Source: Cupriavidus numazuensis (GTDB taxonomy: Bacteria; Pseudomonadota; Gammaproteobacteria; Burkholderiales; Burkholderiaceae). Taken from it: 64,000 nt of DNA. Below, in pieces: positions 47,859-56,980 of the stretch. The stretch is from positions 119,385 to 183,384 of the forward strand of contig NZ_CAJPVI010000007.1 in assembly GCF_905397435.1 (NCBI RefSeq), given 5' to 3'. Under the pieces are notes generated by a model. It ran no database searches. It saw only the letters and a program-made list of their open reading frames with translations, and was not told where the DNA came from. Made by a program: the position numbers and the translations under genes. Within the stretch, counting starts at the first letter, position 1, and each line of letters starts with the position of its first letter.

Positions 47859-48920
47859 TCAGGCGGCCAGCCTGCTGCCCGCCGGCACCTTGACGGGAAG
47901 AGGCCGCCGGTAGGCCGGGAAATAGCCGCTCAGATCGTCCGTCGAGGTACTCCGTCCTTCCGACAAGGCCCGGTAGGCCTCGGGATTGACGACCACGCGC
48001 TGCGTGGCGAAGACGTGGGTGTCCGGCGAGAATCCGCGCTTGAATTCATGCAGCGAGTCCGTGGCCGAGCCGAGTCCGCCGCCAAGATGCAGCCGCGAGA
48101 AGCCGTTCATGCGGCCCCATTCGCGCGCGGTGTGGATGATGATCTTGGTCGGCTGCCGGTGGCGGTAGTCCCAGTCCGATCCTGACAGGTGGTACTGCAT
48201 GATGCCGGACCGCCGCGCGAGCGTGAAGAATGCACCGCCGATGATCTGGCCTTCTTCTTCGGCCACCAGCAGCATGAGGTCGTCGCCGAGTTCTTCCACC
48301 AGCGAACGGTAGTACTGCGTGTCGAAGAAGTAGTAGTCCGTGGCGCAGCGGCGCGTCATGGTCTGGTTGTAGATGTCAATGAACCGGGAAAGCGTTTCGA
48401 AGTGCTCATCGAGCCGTACCGTCACACCCGCGCGCCGGGCGCGGTTGATGCCGAGCTTGTGGCGGGACTGGGTCTCCTGCCAGAGTTTCTCGGGCGGTTT
48501 GGTCAGGTCGACCGACACGGTCAACCCCTGCTCGAGCACCAGACCCAGCGAACTCTGCCAGTGCGCGTTCAGCAGCGGGTGCAGGCGCAGGAAGCAGGCC
48601 ACGCAGCCGGCTTCGCGCAGCATCTGCACCGCGGCCCGTAACGCGGCATCGGCGAACTCCGGCGGCGCGCCCGTGCTCGTGAGCGGGCCGCCGTACCCAT
48701 ACGCCGAGGTGGCGTCCCACAGGCCCTCGGTGATCTCGCGGCGCACGAACGGCACCAGCAGTTCGTGGGTGCCATTTGTCACATGCACCGCGAACGCCCG
48801 CCCGCGTTCGCTGCGCTCCGCTGTCTTCAGCCACGCGGGCGTGTGGTGGCAATCATGGCTGCAGCGCTCCAGGGCGGCGCGCCAGGCGGTACTGGTGATG
48901 TCCAACAGGTTCGCTTGCAT
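47859..48920 (-). CDS. FemAB/GNAT-like acyltransferase
   Basis: A 353-residue protein with tandem GNAT-like folds, resembling FemAB/peptidoglycan-bridge or lipid-linked acyltransferases. Features include HHTPAWLKTAERSERGRAFAVHV, ATSAYGYGGPLTS, WQETQSRHKLGINRARRAGVTVRLDE (typical of the FemAB core), and LLVAEEEGQIIGGAFFTLARRSGIMQYHLSGSDWDYR. Exact substrate is unknown. It is convergent with arfB and starts 79 bp after the htpX stop on the same strand. Confidence 0.82.
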   Translation of the reverse strand: MQANLLDITSTAWRAALERCSHDCHHTPAWLKTAERSERGRAFAVHVTNGTHELLVPFVRREITEGLWDATSAYGYGGPLTSTGAPPEFADAALRAAVQMLREAGCVACFLRLHPLLNAHWQSSLGLVLEQGLTVSVDLTKPPEKLWQETQSRHKLGINRARRAGVTVRLDEHFETLSRFIDIYNQTMTRRCATDYYFFDTQYYRSLVEELGDDLMLLVAEEEGQIIGGAFFTLARRSGIMQYHLSGSDWDYRHRQPTKIIIHTAREWGRMNGFSRLHLGGGLGSATDSLHEFKRGFSPDTHVFATQRVVVNPEAYRALSEGRSTSTDDLSGYFPAYRRPLPVKVPAGSRLAA

Positions 48921-48999
48921 CTCTTGCTCCCTGACAGGATGCCTGCGAGACCGACCGGGCCGCCGTGGCCCTGGTGCGGGTCGCAGCGATGAATCGGCT

Positions 49000-49878
49000 T
49001 CAGCGTGCCGACTGCAGCGCCGCAATGCGCTGCTCGATCGGCGGATGGCTCGAGAACAGCTCCATCCACGACTTTCCACCTGCTATGCCCATGGCCTGCA
49101 TGTTCTGCGGCAGCCCGTCCGCATCCAGTCCGCCCAAGCGGCGCAACGCGCCCACCATCGGCGTGGGCGAGCCCATCAGGCTTGCCGCACCGGCATCGGC
49201 TCGGAACTCGCGACGGCGAGAAAAAGCGGCCACGATGATGCTGGCCAGCACGCCGAAGACGATTTCGCAGACGATCACCGTGACCATGTAGCCAATACCG
49301 GGCCCGCTCGACTCCTCGTCGTTCTTGCGCAGCATCGAATCGACGAAGTAGCCGACCACGCGTGCGAGGAAGATCACGAACGTGTTGACCACGCCCTGGA
49401 TCAGCGTGAGCGTGACCATGTCGCCATTGGCGATGTGGGCCACTTCATGCGCCAGCACGGCTTCCACCTCGTCATGCGACATCGACTGCAGCAGGCCGGT
49501 CGAAACGGCAACCAGCGAGCTGTTCTTCGTCGCGCCCGTCGCGAACGCATTGGGCTCGCCCTCGTACATCGCCACTTCCGGCATCGGCAGTCCGGCCTTC
49601 TGCGACAGCTTCTGCACGGTCTGCACCAGCCACAGTTCGGTGCTGGTGCTCGGGTGCGTAATGACCTGCGCACCGGTGGACCACTTGGCAATGGTCTTGG
49701 ACATCAGCAGCGAAATGAAGGCGCCGCCGAAGCCCATCAGCGCGGCAAAGGCGAGCAGCATGCCGAGGTTGAGACCGTTCGAGGTCAGGAAGCGGTTCAC
49801 GCCAAGGACGCTGGCGGTGATGCTGAGGACAAGCATGACGGCGAGGTTGGTCGCCAGGAAAAGCAGGACGCGTTTCAT
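49000..49878 (-). CDS. htpX: Membrane zinc protease HtpX
   Basis: HtpX is an inner-membrane heat-shock endopeptidase that helps FtsH clear damaged membrane proteins. The 292-residue product has two N-terminal membrane helices ([19 protein letters not shown] and [23 protein letters not shown]) and the zinc motif [15 protein letters not shown]. Two further helices follow the motif, with a later Glu ligand in [17 protein letters not shown]. The start at 49878 is typical. It is a stress-linked gene next to the polyamine/envelope cluster. Confidence 0.95.
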   Translation of the reverse strand: MKRVLLFLATNLAVMLVLSITASVLGVNRFLTSNGLNLGMLLAFAALMGFGGAFISLLMSKTIAKWSTGAQVITHPSTSTELWLVQTVQKLSQKAGLPMPEVAMYEGEPNAFATGATKNSSLVAVSTGLLQSMSHDEVEAVLAHEVAHIANGDMVTLTLIQGVVNTFVIFLARVVGYFVDSMLRKNDEESSGPGIGYMVTVIVCEIVFGVLASIIVAAFSRRREFRADAGAASLMGSPTPMVGALRRLGGLDADGLPQNMQAMGIAGGKSWMELFSSHPPIEQRIAALQSAR

Positions 49879-49991
49879 GAGAGTGGAGCAGGACAGCAGG
49901 AAAGACGCGGACAAGCCGCAGGCGCGCGCGGCGCGTCAACGGCGCAGCACGCAGGAACGGTCATGCGCGGCGATTGCCGCGCAGGTGGGGA

Positions 49992-50351
49992 TCAGCCGCG
50001 CGGTGGACGCGGCAGCAGGGGAAGGTCGGGGTCAGGCAGGGCAGCGCCGGCGTAGCGCGGCAGCCCGGACTGGCCGGGACTGGCAGCAACGCGGAACTGC
50101 GGCGCGGGCAGAAGCTGCTCCGCAAGGTCGGAGCCGGGCGGTGAAGACTCGGCGGTTTCGGCCACTTCGGCCGGGGCGGTGCTCCCCGGCGCGGCATCTT
50201 CCATTGCCGTGCAGGCGCTGGCCGGATGGCTGTCGGCCTGCGCTGCCGCGCACGCGCTGGCATCCTGCACGTGCACGCCGCCACCGGCCCACGCCTGGAA
50301 CGGCAGGTAGGCCAGCATCAGGACCAGCAGGAGGAGCCGGATGGTGCGCAC
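49992..50351 (-). CDS. Small proline-rich exported protein of unknown function
   Basis: A roughly 119-residue protein with a strong signal segment (IRLLLLVLMLAYLPFQAWAGG). The low-complexity mature part is rich in Ala, Pro, Ser and Glu, with two Cys (SACAAAQ and SACTAME) and a PLLPRPPRG end. The start is probably the GTG at 50351; a TTG at 50369 would add six residues. I do not recognise it. It lies between htpX and the FAD oxidase gene. Confidence 0.55.
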   Translation of the reverse strand: MRTIRLLLLVLMLAYLPFQAWAGGGVHVQDASACAAAQADSHPASACTAMEDAAPGSTAPAEVAETAESSPPGSDLAEQLLPAPQFRVAASPGQSGLPRYAGAALPDPDLPLLPRPPRG

Positions 50352-50426
50352 GCGACAACGGAAACACAAAGGGGATGGCCCGAATTCTACAGGATGGCGC
50401 CGTGCCTCGCGGTGGCGTAATGATCG

Positions 50427-52097
50427 CTAGCCAACCATGCGTGCGGCGGCCCGGGTACCCCACCAGGCGGCCTCCTCGAACACCGACAGCCCCGACAGGT
50501 CGGCGTGCGCGAACTGGATGGGGCCGTCCACCGCACGCAGCGCCGCCGCGCCCGCGTTGGTCAGGAAGCCAGGCAGCGGCGACGCCATCGCGTGCCCGCG
50601 TGCAGTGATTTCCACACGATCGGCGTGACGCCAGAATCCGCGGCCGTAGACTTCGCGCAAGTCGGTCACGGCATAGTCCATCAGATCGGCCGGGCTGGCT
50701 TCGGCCAGCCAGCGCCGAACTTCGGCCGGCGCCGTGGCATGGCCGATTGCAGCGCCATCGAGCGGACAATACGCCGTGAAGACCGTACGCGCCGGCGGCG
50801 CTTGCCGGATCAGTTGGTGCGTCGCCACCACATAGCCGAGTGCGCGAGAACCATGGACGACGTTGTCCCAGGCCAGCGGCACGCCTGGGGCTTCCGCAGG
50901 AAAGCCTCGCAACTGGAAGCTCGATACCAGCCAGGCCGCATGGGGTGGCAGGTGGCGTGCCGCGTCGAAGCCGAAGCGCGCAAGCGGCATCAGATGCGCG
51001 GCTACGTGCAGCGGCATGGCGCAGATCACGCGCCGCGCACGCAACCGCACCGTGCGCGGTGCGCCGCTTGCGTCCGCCATGCCGGTGCAGAGCACATCGA
51101 CGCCGTCGCGCGACTCCTCCACCTTGAGCGCCATGCCTGGGCGATGCCAGTCCGCACGGCCGGTCAGCGCGCCGATGCGCGCAGTCAGCTTCGACACCAG
51201 CCCGTGCAGCCCGTCAGGCCAGGTCAGCACCGCGCCATCCGCGGCGTTCTGCGCATGGCCGCCGCGGCTCGCGAAGTAGTGCAGGCCTGCCCATGCGGAG
51301 ACGACATCGTGGCCGGCGCCGTAGTCGTCGCGGCAGCAATAATCGGCGTAGGCATGGAGCGTCGATGACGTGAAGCCTTCGTCCTGCAGCCACTGGCGGA
51401 AGGTGCGCGCATCGAGCGCCGTCCACTGCGGGTCCTGCGAGGCCAGCGCGAGCGGAATGGTGAAGACGCGGCGCCCGTCGTTGCCGCGTGCGTCGCGGAG
51501 TGCGCTGATACGCGCGAAGAAGCGCGCATGCTGCGTGCGTTCGTCGGCATCGAGTCCGTCGGTCGGCAGCAGGCCGTCATGCCACTGGCCGTTGCGGTAG
51601 TGCCGCTCTTCCGGCGCGTGGACGACGGCGCGCTCATCGAAGCGTGGTCGCGTGCTGAACGGACCCTGTTCGATCACGCCGACGTCCGCAAGCATTTCGC
51701 GCATATGCGTCGACTCCGCCGACGGCAGCGGCAGGTAATGCGCACCGCGTGGGAAGCCCAGGTCACCGAACTGCCCGGCCGCCGTATTGCCGCCGAACTC
51801 GGGACCGTCGATCACGATGAAATCGCGCATGCCCGCGCGCGCCAGTTGCCATGCGGCTGACAGGCCCGCGGCACCACTGCCGAGAATGGCGACATCCGTG
51901 CGTAGTTCGCCGTCGGGCTGCGGCAATCGCGCGTTGTCGCGCAATGCATGGCCCTGCGCCATGCCCGGGCGCAGCACGACAGGCGCGGGCTCATAGAGTC
52001 CCACGCCGGACAGAAAGCGGCGCGAGGCGTCGCCAAGCCGGTCGCAACCGGCCAGCGCGGCGGACGCGCCAATCAGGAACGTGCGTCGATCGATCAC
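50427..52097 (-). CDS. Tat-exported lipoprotein FAD amine-oxidase-like enzyme
   Basis: A 556-residue flavoprotein. The N-terminus MIDRRTFLIGASAALAGCDRL combines a twin-arginine motif (RRTFLI) with a lipobox (LAGC, Cys18), so it should be exported folded and tethered in the envelope. The dinucleotide fold is DVAILGSGAAGLSAAWQLARAG (GSGAAG about 73-78). It is followed by FGGNTAAGQFGDLGFPRGAHYL and ends PIQFAHADLSGLSVFEEAAWWG, as in flavin amine oxidases. It begins 18 bp after the stop of the spermidine-synthase-like gene, so the two form an operon. Polyamine oxidation is a reasonable guess from context only. Confidence 0.82.
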   Translation of the reverse strand: MIDRRTFLIGASAALAGCDRLGDASRRFLSGVGLYEPAPVVLRPGMAQGHALRDNARLPQPDGELRTDVAILGSGAAGLSAAWQLARAGMRDFIVIDGPEFGGNTAAGQFGDLGFPRGAHYLPLPSAESTHMREMLADVGVIEQGPFSTRPRFDERAVVHAPEERHYRNGQWHDGLLPTDGLDADERTQHARFFARISALRDARGNDGRRVFTIPLALASQDPQWTALDARTFRQWLQDEGFTSSTLHAYADYCCRDDYGAGHDVVSAWAGLHYFASRGGHAQNAADGAVLTWPDGLHGLVSKLTARIGALTGRADWHRPGMALKVEESRDGVDVLCTGMADASGAPRTVRLRARRVICAMPLHVAAHLMPLARFGFDAARHLPPHAAWLVSSFQLRGFPAEAPGVPLAWDNVVHGSRALGYVVATHQLIRQAPPARTVFTAYCPLDGAAIGHATAPAEVRRWLAEASPADLMDYAVTDLREVYGRGFWRHADRVEITARGHAMASPLPGFLTNAGAAALRAVDGPIQFAHADLSGLSVFEEAAWWGTRAAARMVG

Positions 52098-52115
52098 GGC
52101 GCTTTCGTCGACGGT

Positions 52116-53627
52116 TCAGCGAATGACATTGCCCCAGTCCCGCTCGAAGTCATGCACGAGCGATTGCTCGTTGAGGCGATTTGCATGGCCCGCGCGCGGC
52201 GCCATGTCGGGCGGGAAGCGGAACATCAGCGCGGTGCTGTCGGCGTCCAGGAATTTCATCGGCATGTCGTAGCGCGTCGGCGGCGTGTAGTCGCTGCGCT
52301 TGCCGGCGAGAATGAAGCCCCATTCGCCGAACGAGGGCACATAGGCATGGTAGGGCCATGTGTGCAGGCCGGCTTCGTGCAGCGTGGCATCGATGCCCCA
52401 GAACGAACGCGGCGCGTAATACGGCGAAGTCGACTGCACCACCGCATACCCCTTCTCGGCCAGATGGCGCGACAGCAGCCGGTACATCGGCACCGAATAC
52501 AGCTTGCCCAGACCGAAGTTGGACGGATCTGGCAAGTCGACGATGATGGCGTCGAATACCTCGGCGTTCTGCTCCATCCATTGCGCCGCATCGGCGTTGA
52601 CCACGGTCACGCGCGCGTCGCGCAGCGAGTCGCGGTTGAGCGCGCGCAGTGGCGCGCTTTGCGAGAACAGCGTGGTCATGGCCGGATCGAGATCAACCAG
52701 CGTCACATGCTCGATATTGCGGTGACGCAGGATCTCGCGCAGCGCAAGACCATCGCCGCCGCCGATCACGAGCACGCGGCGCGCCCACGGCAGCGCCTGC
52801 AGCACCGGGTGTACGAGCGCCTCATGGTAGCGGTGCTCGTCACGCGACGAGAACTGCAGGTTGCCGTTGATGTACAGGCGCAGGTCGTCCTTCCAGCGCG
52901 TGATCACGAGCCGCTGGTACGGTGTGGATTCGCTGTGGATAATCTCGTCGCCAAACAGTCCGCGTTCGGCCCAGTGCGTGAGCCGGTCCGAGCCGGCAAA
53001 GCCGGCGCCGAGCAGCGCGATGACTACCAGCGCACGCATCGTGCGCAGCGGCACCTGCGGCAGTTCGTCGCGAAACAGGCGCGTGGTGTAGAGCGCCACG
53101 GCCGCGTTGAGCATGCCGAACAGGAAGCCCGTGCGCGACAGGCCGAGCCGCGGCGCGAGCACCAGCGGGAAGACCAGCGACACCGCCAGCGCGCCCAGGT
53201 AGTCGAACGTCAGCACGCGGCTCACCAGATCGCTGAAGGCCGCGCGGCGCGCGTTCAGGATGCGCATGACCAGCGGGATCTCCATGCCCACGAGCACGCC
53301 GGTCAGGAACACCAGCGCATACAGCGCTGTGCGGAACGGCGCCGACAGCCACGCGAACACCACGAACAGCAGCGCCGCCGAGATGCCGCCGAGCAGGCCG
53401 ACCAGCACCTCGATGTCGATGAAGCGGGCCAGCACGTCCTCGTCCTTCACATAGCGCGACAGCCACGACCCGACGCCCATGGCGAACAGGTAGCAGCCGA
53501 TGATCGACGAGAACTGGAGGATGGAATCGCCCAGCAGGTAGCTGGACAGGGCGCCGGCGATCAGTTCGTAGCCAAGCCCGCAGGAGGCCACGATCAACAC
53601 CGAAATAACGAGGGTACGGTCGCGCAT
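52116..53627 (-). CDS. Membrane-anchored spermidine-synthase-like aminopropyltransferase
   Basis: A 503-residue fusion: about seven membrane helices in residues 5-215 (GLGYELIAGALSSYLLGDS onward), then a soluble spermidine-synthase domain. That domain has SESTPYQRLVI, HPVLQALPWARRVLVIGGGDGLALREIL (decarboxy-SAM site, GGGDG about 290-294), VTLVDLDPAM, and DAIIVDLPDPSN with the likely catalytic Asp, then LGKLYSVPMYRLLSRHL. This two-part design is known for predicted membrane polyamine aminopropyltransferases. The start at 53627 matches the first helix; the longer frame upstream is spurious. It is divergent from DUF350 and pairs with speD at 56981. Confidence 0.92.
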   Translation of the reverse strand: MRDRTLVISVLIVASCGLGYELIAGALSSYLLGDSILQFSSIIGCYLFAMGVGSWLSRYVKDEDVLARFIDIEVLVGLLGGISAALLFVVFAWLSAPFRTALYALVFLTGVLVGMEIPLVMRILNARRAAFSDLVSRVLTFDYLGALAVSLVFPLVLAPRLGLSRTGFLFGMLNAAVALYTTRLFRDELPQVPLRTMRALVVIALLGAGFAGSDRLTHWAERGLFGDEIIHSESTPYQRLVITRWKDDLRLYINGNLQFSSRDEHRYHEALVHPVLQALPWARRVLVIGGGDGLALREILRHRNIEHVTLVDLDPAMTTLFSQSAPLRALNRDSLRDARVTVVNADAAQWMEQNAEVFDAIIVDLPDPSNFGLGKLYSVPMYRLLSRHLAEKGYAVVQSTSPYYAPRSFWGIDATLHEAGLHTWPYHAYVPSFGEWGFILAGKRSDYTPPTRYDMPMKFLDADSTALMFRFPPDMAPRAGHANRLNEQSLVHDFERDWGNVIR

Positions 53628-53807
53628 CAGGCGGCAGTCTGGCGGGGTTTTGAACGGTTCGGGGAAGCTGGCGGATGAGACTGCGGATATACTTGCGGCG
53701 CATTCGCGCGCTGCCGGCGCAATCGTAGTCAAATGTCCTGTGTCGTCGAAATCGGCACGCATACCTACGCGAATACCGGCGCTGTCGACAACCGCTACGG
53801 AAACAGC

Positions 53808-54194
53808 ATGCAACCGATCTACGCCTACGCACTGCACCTGCTGGCAAGCCTTGTCCTGCTTGCCGTGTTCGTCGGAGTCTACACCAGGATCACGCCGTTC
53901 CACGAGTTCACGCTGATCCGCCAGGGCAACATCGCGGCGGCGCTGTCGCTCGGTGGTGCGGTCCTCGGCTTCTGCTTTACGCTGTCTTCGTCGATCCAGC
54001 ACAACGATACCTTTCCGACGTTCCTGTCGTGGGCGGTTGGCGCCATGATTGTCCAGGCGCTGGTGTACGCCGGCCTGACGCGCGCGCTGCCCGACATGGA
54101 CGCCGCCATCGAATCCAACAACATCGGCATGGGCGCCCTGATGGGCACCATCTCGGTCACCGTGGGCGCGATCAACGCGGCCTGCCTGTCCTGA
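53808..54194 (+). CDS. DUF350 (YjfL-type) membrane protein
   Basis: A 128-residue inner-membrane protein with four hydrophobic segments. DUF350 features are YALHLLASLVLLAVFVGVYTRITPFHE, LIRQGNIAAALSLGGAVLGF and IESNNIGMGALMGTISVTVGAINAACLS. The function is unknown; it is often encoded near stress or polyamine genes. The start at 53808 gives family length. It is the first gene of the rightward arm, 180 bp from the divergent aminopropyltransferase start. Confidence 0.9.
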   Translation: MQPIYAYALHLLASLVLLAVFVGVYTRITPFHEFTLIRQGNIAAALSLGGAVLGFCFTLSSSIQHNDTFPTFLSWAVGAMIVQALVYAGLTRALPDMDAAIESNNIGMGALMGTISVTVGAINAACLS

Positions 54195-54242
54195 AACGCG
54201 TCCGACTACCGGATCGCGCATCCACGCAAGAGGAGCACTGAC

Positions 54243-55277
54243 ATGAGCATCGGTTCTTTCATCAAGAAGCAGTTCATCGACATCCTCCAGTGGACGGAGG
54301 ACACGGACGGCGTGCTGGCCTGGCGCTATCCGATGGAGGACATGGAAATCCAGTACGGCGGCAGCCTGACCGTGCGCGAGTCGCAGATGGCGGTGTTCGT
54401 CAACGAAGGCAAGATCGCCGACGTGTTCGGTCCCGGCATGTACAAGCTCACCACGCAGACGCTGCCGGTGCTGACCTACCTGAAGAACTGGGACAAGCTG
54501 TTCGAATCGCCCTTCAAGTCGGACGTCTACTTCTTCAGCACGCGCCTGCAGATCGGCCGCAAGTGGGGGACGCCGCAACCCATCACGATCCGCGACGCGG
54601 ACTTCGGCATGGTGCGGCTGCGCGCATTCGGCCTGTACTCGTACAAGGTTGCCGATGCGGGGAAGTTCTACAGCGAGATCAGCGGCACGCGTGCCGAATA
54701 CACGCGTGACGAGGTCGAGGAGCAGTTGCGCAACCTGCTGATCGCCACCATGACGAACGCGCTCGGCGCCTCGTCGCTGCCGTTCCTCGACATGGCGGCC
54801 AACCAGGCGCTGATGTCGCAGACCATCCGCGAGCGGCTGGCGCCCGAGTTCGAGCGCTACGGCGTGGCGCTCGACAACTTCGCGGTCACCAATGTCTCGC
54901 TGCCGGAAGAGCTGCAGAAGGCCATCGACACGCGTATCTCGATGGGGATGATGGGGGACATGGCGAAGTACACGCAGTACCAGGTCGCCAGCTCGATCCC
55001 GCTGGCCGCGCAGAACGAGGGCGGCGTGGCAGGACTCGGCGCGAGCCTGGCTGCGGGCGCGGTGATGGGGCAGGCGATGGCTGGCGGACTAGCCGGAACC
55101 GCAGGGGCACCGGGCGTACCCGCGCCTGCGGTGCCGCCCGCGGCGCCGGCTGCGGCCGCGGCGGACGATCCCGCCGCGCGCCTCCAGAAGCTCAAGGAAC
55201 TGCTCGACAAGAGCCTGATCACGCAGGCCGAGTTCGACAGCGCCAAGGCCGAGATCCTCAAGAAGCTGGTCGGCTGA
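54243..55277 (+). CDS. SPFH-domain protein with C-terminal SHOCT motif
   Basis: A 344-residue protein of the virion-core/YdjI-like SPFH family. The SPFH domain spans about 20-230 (DGVLAWRYPMEDMEIQYGGSLTVRESQMAVFVNEG, ITIRDADFGMVRLRAFGLYSYKVADA, FAVTNVSLPEELQKAID). A Gly/Ala/Pro linker follows, then a SHOCT helix pair RLQKLKELLDKSLITQAEFDSAKAEILKKL at the end. SPFH proteins build membrane microdomain rings. No membrane anchor is clear. GAGGAG precedes it; it is 48 bp after DUF350 and 9 bp before the DUF4178 gene. Confidence 0.88.
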   Translation: MSIGSFIKKQFIDILQWTEDTDGVLAWRYPMEDMEIQYGGSLTVRESQMAVFVNEGKIADVFGPGMYKLTTQTLPVLTYLKNWDKLFESPFKSDVYFFSTRLQIGRKWGTPQPITIRDADFGMVRLRAFGLYSYKVADAGKFYSEISGTRAEYTRDEVEEQLRNLLIATMTNALGASSLPFLDMAANQALMSQTIRERLAPEFERYGVALDNFAVTNVSLPEELQKAIDTRISMGMMGDMAKYTQYQVASSIPLAAQNEGGVAGLGASLAAGAVMGQAMAGGLAGTAGAPGVPAPAVPPAAPAAAAADDPAARLQKLKELLDKSLITQAEFDSAKAEILKKLVG

Positions 55278-55286
55278 CGGGGCTGC

Positions 55287-56798
55287 ATGCAACAGGTCAA
55301 CTGTCCTGGTTGCGGCGCGGAGGTCGCGTTCCGCTCCTCCGCCGCCGTCATGGCCGTATGCGAGTACTGCCACAGCACGCTGGTCAAGGATGCCGAGTCG
55401 GTCAAAGACATCGGCAAGATGTCGGCCGTGCTCGAAGACTACACGCCGCTGCAGCTCAACACCTCGGGCCAGTGGCAGGGGCAGGGCTTCACGCTGGTGG
55501 GGCGCATCCAGCTGCGCTATGAAGCGGGGTTGTGGAACGAGTGGTACCTGCTGTTCGACGATGGCAGCGACGGCTGGCTGGCCGATGCCTCGGGCCAGTA
55601 CATGCTCACGCGCCGCTTGTCGCCGGAACAGGCCGCGACAGGTCAGTTCGATACGCCGCCGAAGTTCGAGGCCCTGCGCCCAGGTGACAGCCTGTTCTTC
55701 GACAAGCGCCGCTGGCTCGCCGGCGACGTGCGCACCGCACGCTGCACGGGCGGTGAAGGCGAACTGCCGTTCGTCGTCGGCACGGGCTGGACGGCGCAGG
55801 TGGCCGACTTCCGCGATGAAGGCCGCTTCCTGACGCTCGACTATGCCGACGGCTTTCCGCCGGCCGTCTACACGGGCCAGCTTGTCACGCTGGATCAGCT
55901 CAAGACGCAATTGCTGCGTCCGGCTGACGAAATCGGCCGCACAGCGGACCGTTATCGCGGCAAGACGGTATCGCTGGCCTGCCCAAACTGCGGCAGCCCG
56001 ATTGCCTATCGCGCCGGCATGGCGAGCTTCGTCGTCTGCGGCAGCTGCCACAGCGAAGTCGACTGCACCACGTCCACCGCCATCGTGCTGGAAAAGCACA
56101 AGGAACTGGAGGCGCTCAAGACCAGCCTGGCGCCCGGTGATACCGGCAATATCGGCGGCAAGCCCTACACCGTGCTCGGGCTCATGCAATGCACGGACAA
56201 CGACGAGGACGAAGCGTCCACGTGGGTCGAATACCTGCTCTTCAACGAAGAGCGCGGCATGTTCTGGCTCGTGGAGCAGGACAGCGGCTGGGACAAGGTC
56301 GAGGTACTCGATACCTGGCCACGACTGTCTTCCGCCGACGTGGCGACCTGGCAGGGCGGCTTCTTCCGCAAGGGCTTCGACTATCGCAGCGAAGTGCTGT
56401 ATGCCGCGGGCACCTTCAACTGGCGCGTGCGCGTGGGCGACAGCACGCAACTGACGGAATTCGGCAACCCGCAACAGCGCCTGACGCGCGAGACCACCGA
56501 CACGGAAATCGTGTGGACCCGCTCCGTCCCGGTGACCCGTGTGCAGGTGGCGCAATGGTTCAAGGACAACAAGGCGCTCGCCAAGGCCGCCACGCGGCCG
56601 GACGCCGCTACGCGCAAGTCGCCGGACAACTCCGATCTCGCGTTCTGCCGCAAGGCCGCGAAGTGGTACGCCATCGTGCTGGCGATCCTCAACGTACCGG
56701 TGGTGCTGGTCAGAGACAGCGGCTGGATCACGCTGGTCTTCGCCATGCTGCTGCTGTGGGCACCGCTGTGGCTCGTGGGCCGCTGGTCAAAGGACTGA
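55287..56798 (+). CDS. DUF4178 protein with two zinc ribbons and C-terminal membrane helices
   Basis: A 503-residue protein. An N-terminal zinc ribbon (C6, C9, C25, C28: CPGCG...CEYC) is followed by a DUF4178 unit (YTPLQLNTSGQWQGQGFTLVGRIQLRYEAG, WNEWYLLFDDGSDGWLA). A second zinc ribbon (CPNCGSPIAYR...VCGSCHSEV) and a second DUF4178 unit (LGLMQCTDNDEDEASTWVEYLLFNEERGMFWL) come next. Two membrane helices near the end (KWYAIVLAILNVPVVLV and WITLVFAMLLLWAPLWLVG) anchor it. Function unknown. It is 9 bp after the SPFH gene and 4 bp before the small Gly-rich gene. Confidence 0.88.
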   Translation: MQQVNCPGCGAEVAFRSSAAVMAVCEYCHSTLVKDAESVKDIGKMSAVLEDYTPLQLNTSGQWQGQGFTLVGRIQLRYEAGLWNEWYLLFDDGSDGWLADASGQYMLTRRLSPEQAATGQFDTPPKFEALRPGDSLFFDKRRWLAGDVRTARCTGGEGELPFVVGTGWTAQVADFRDEGRFLTLDYADGFPPAVYTGQLVTLDQLKTQLLRPADEIGRTADRYRGKTVSLACPNCGSPIAYRAGMASFVVCGSCHSEVDCTTSTAIVLEKHKELEALKTSLAPGDTGNIGGKPYTVLGLMQCTDNDEDEASTWVEYLLFNEERGMFWLVEQDSGWDKVEVLDTWPRLSSADVATWQGGFFRKGFDYRSEVLYAAGTFNWRVRVGDSTQLTEFGNPQQRLTRETTDTEIVWTRSVPVTRVQVAQWFKDNKALAKAATRPDAATRKSPDNSDLAFCRKAAKWYAIVLAILNVPVVLVRDSGWITLVFAMLLLWAPLWLVGRWSKD

Positions 56799-56802
56799 CG
56801 AC

Positions 56803-56970
56803 GTGCGACTTCTCTATCTGATCTACGGACTGATCGTGCTGTTCGGCGCGACGTTCTACAACCTCGGTTCCGGCACGGATTCCCGCTCGGGCGGCTCCGG
56901 TGGGGCCGGACGTGTTTGGGGCGGCAGCAGCGGCGGTGGCAGCTGGTCGTCGGGCGGTGGGCACAAGTGA
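56803..56970 (+). CDS. Small single-pass membrane peptide with Gly/Ser-rich tail
   Basis: A 55-residue peptide starting at GTG: one membrane helix (LLYLIYGLIVLFGATFYNL) and a tail rich in Gly, Ser and Trp (RSGGSGGAGRVWGGSSGGGSWSSGGGHK). It fits exactly between the DUF4178 and speD genes with gaps of 4 and 10 bp, so it is a real part of the operon. Such short Gly-rich tails are common next to DUF4178-type proteins. Function unknown. Confidence 0.75.
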   Translation: MRLLYLIYGLIVLFGATFYNLGSGTDSRSGGSGGAGRVWGGSSGGGSWSSGGGHK

Positions 56971-56980
56971 GGCCGGCATC

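Noticed and set aside
51948..53678. 576-codon plus-strand frame across the FAD oxidase and aminopropyltransferase genes
   Set aside because: It is antisense to two well-supported genes and has low-complexity His/Arg/Gln composition.
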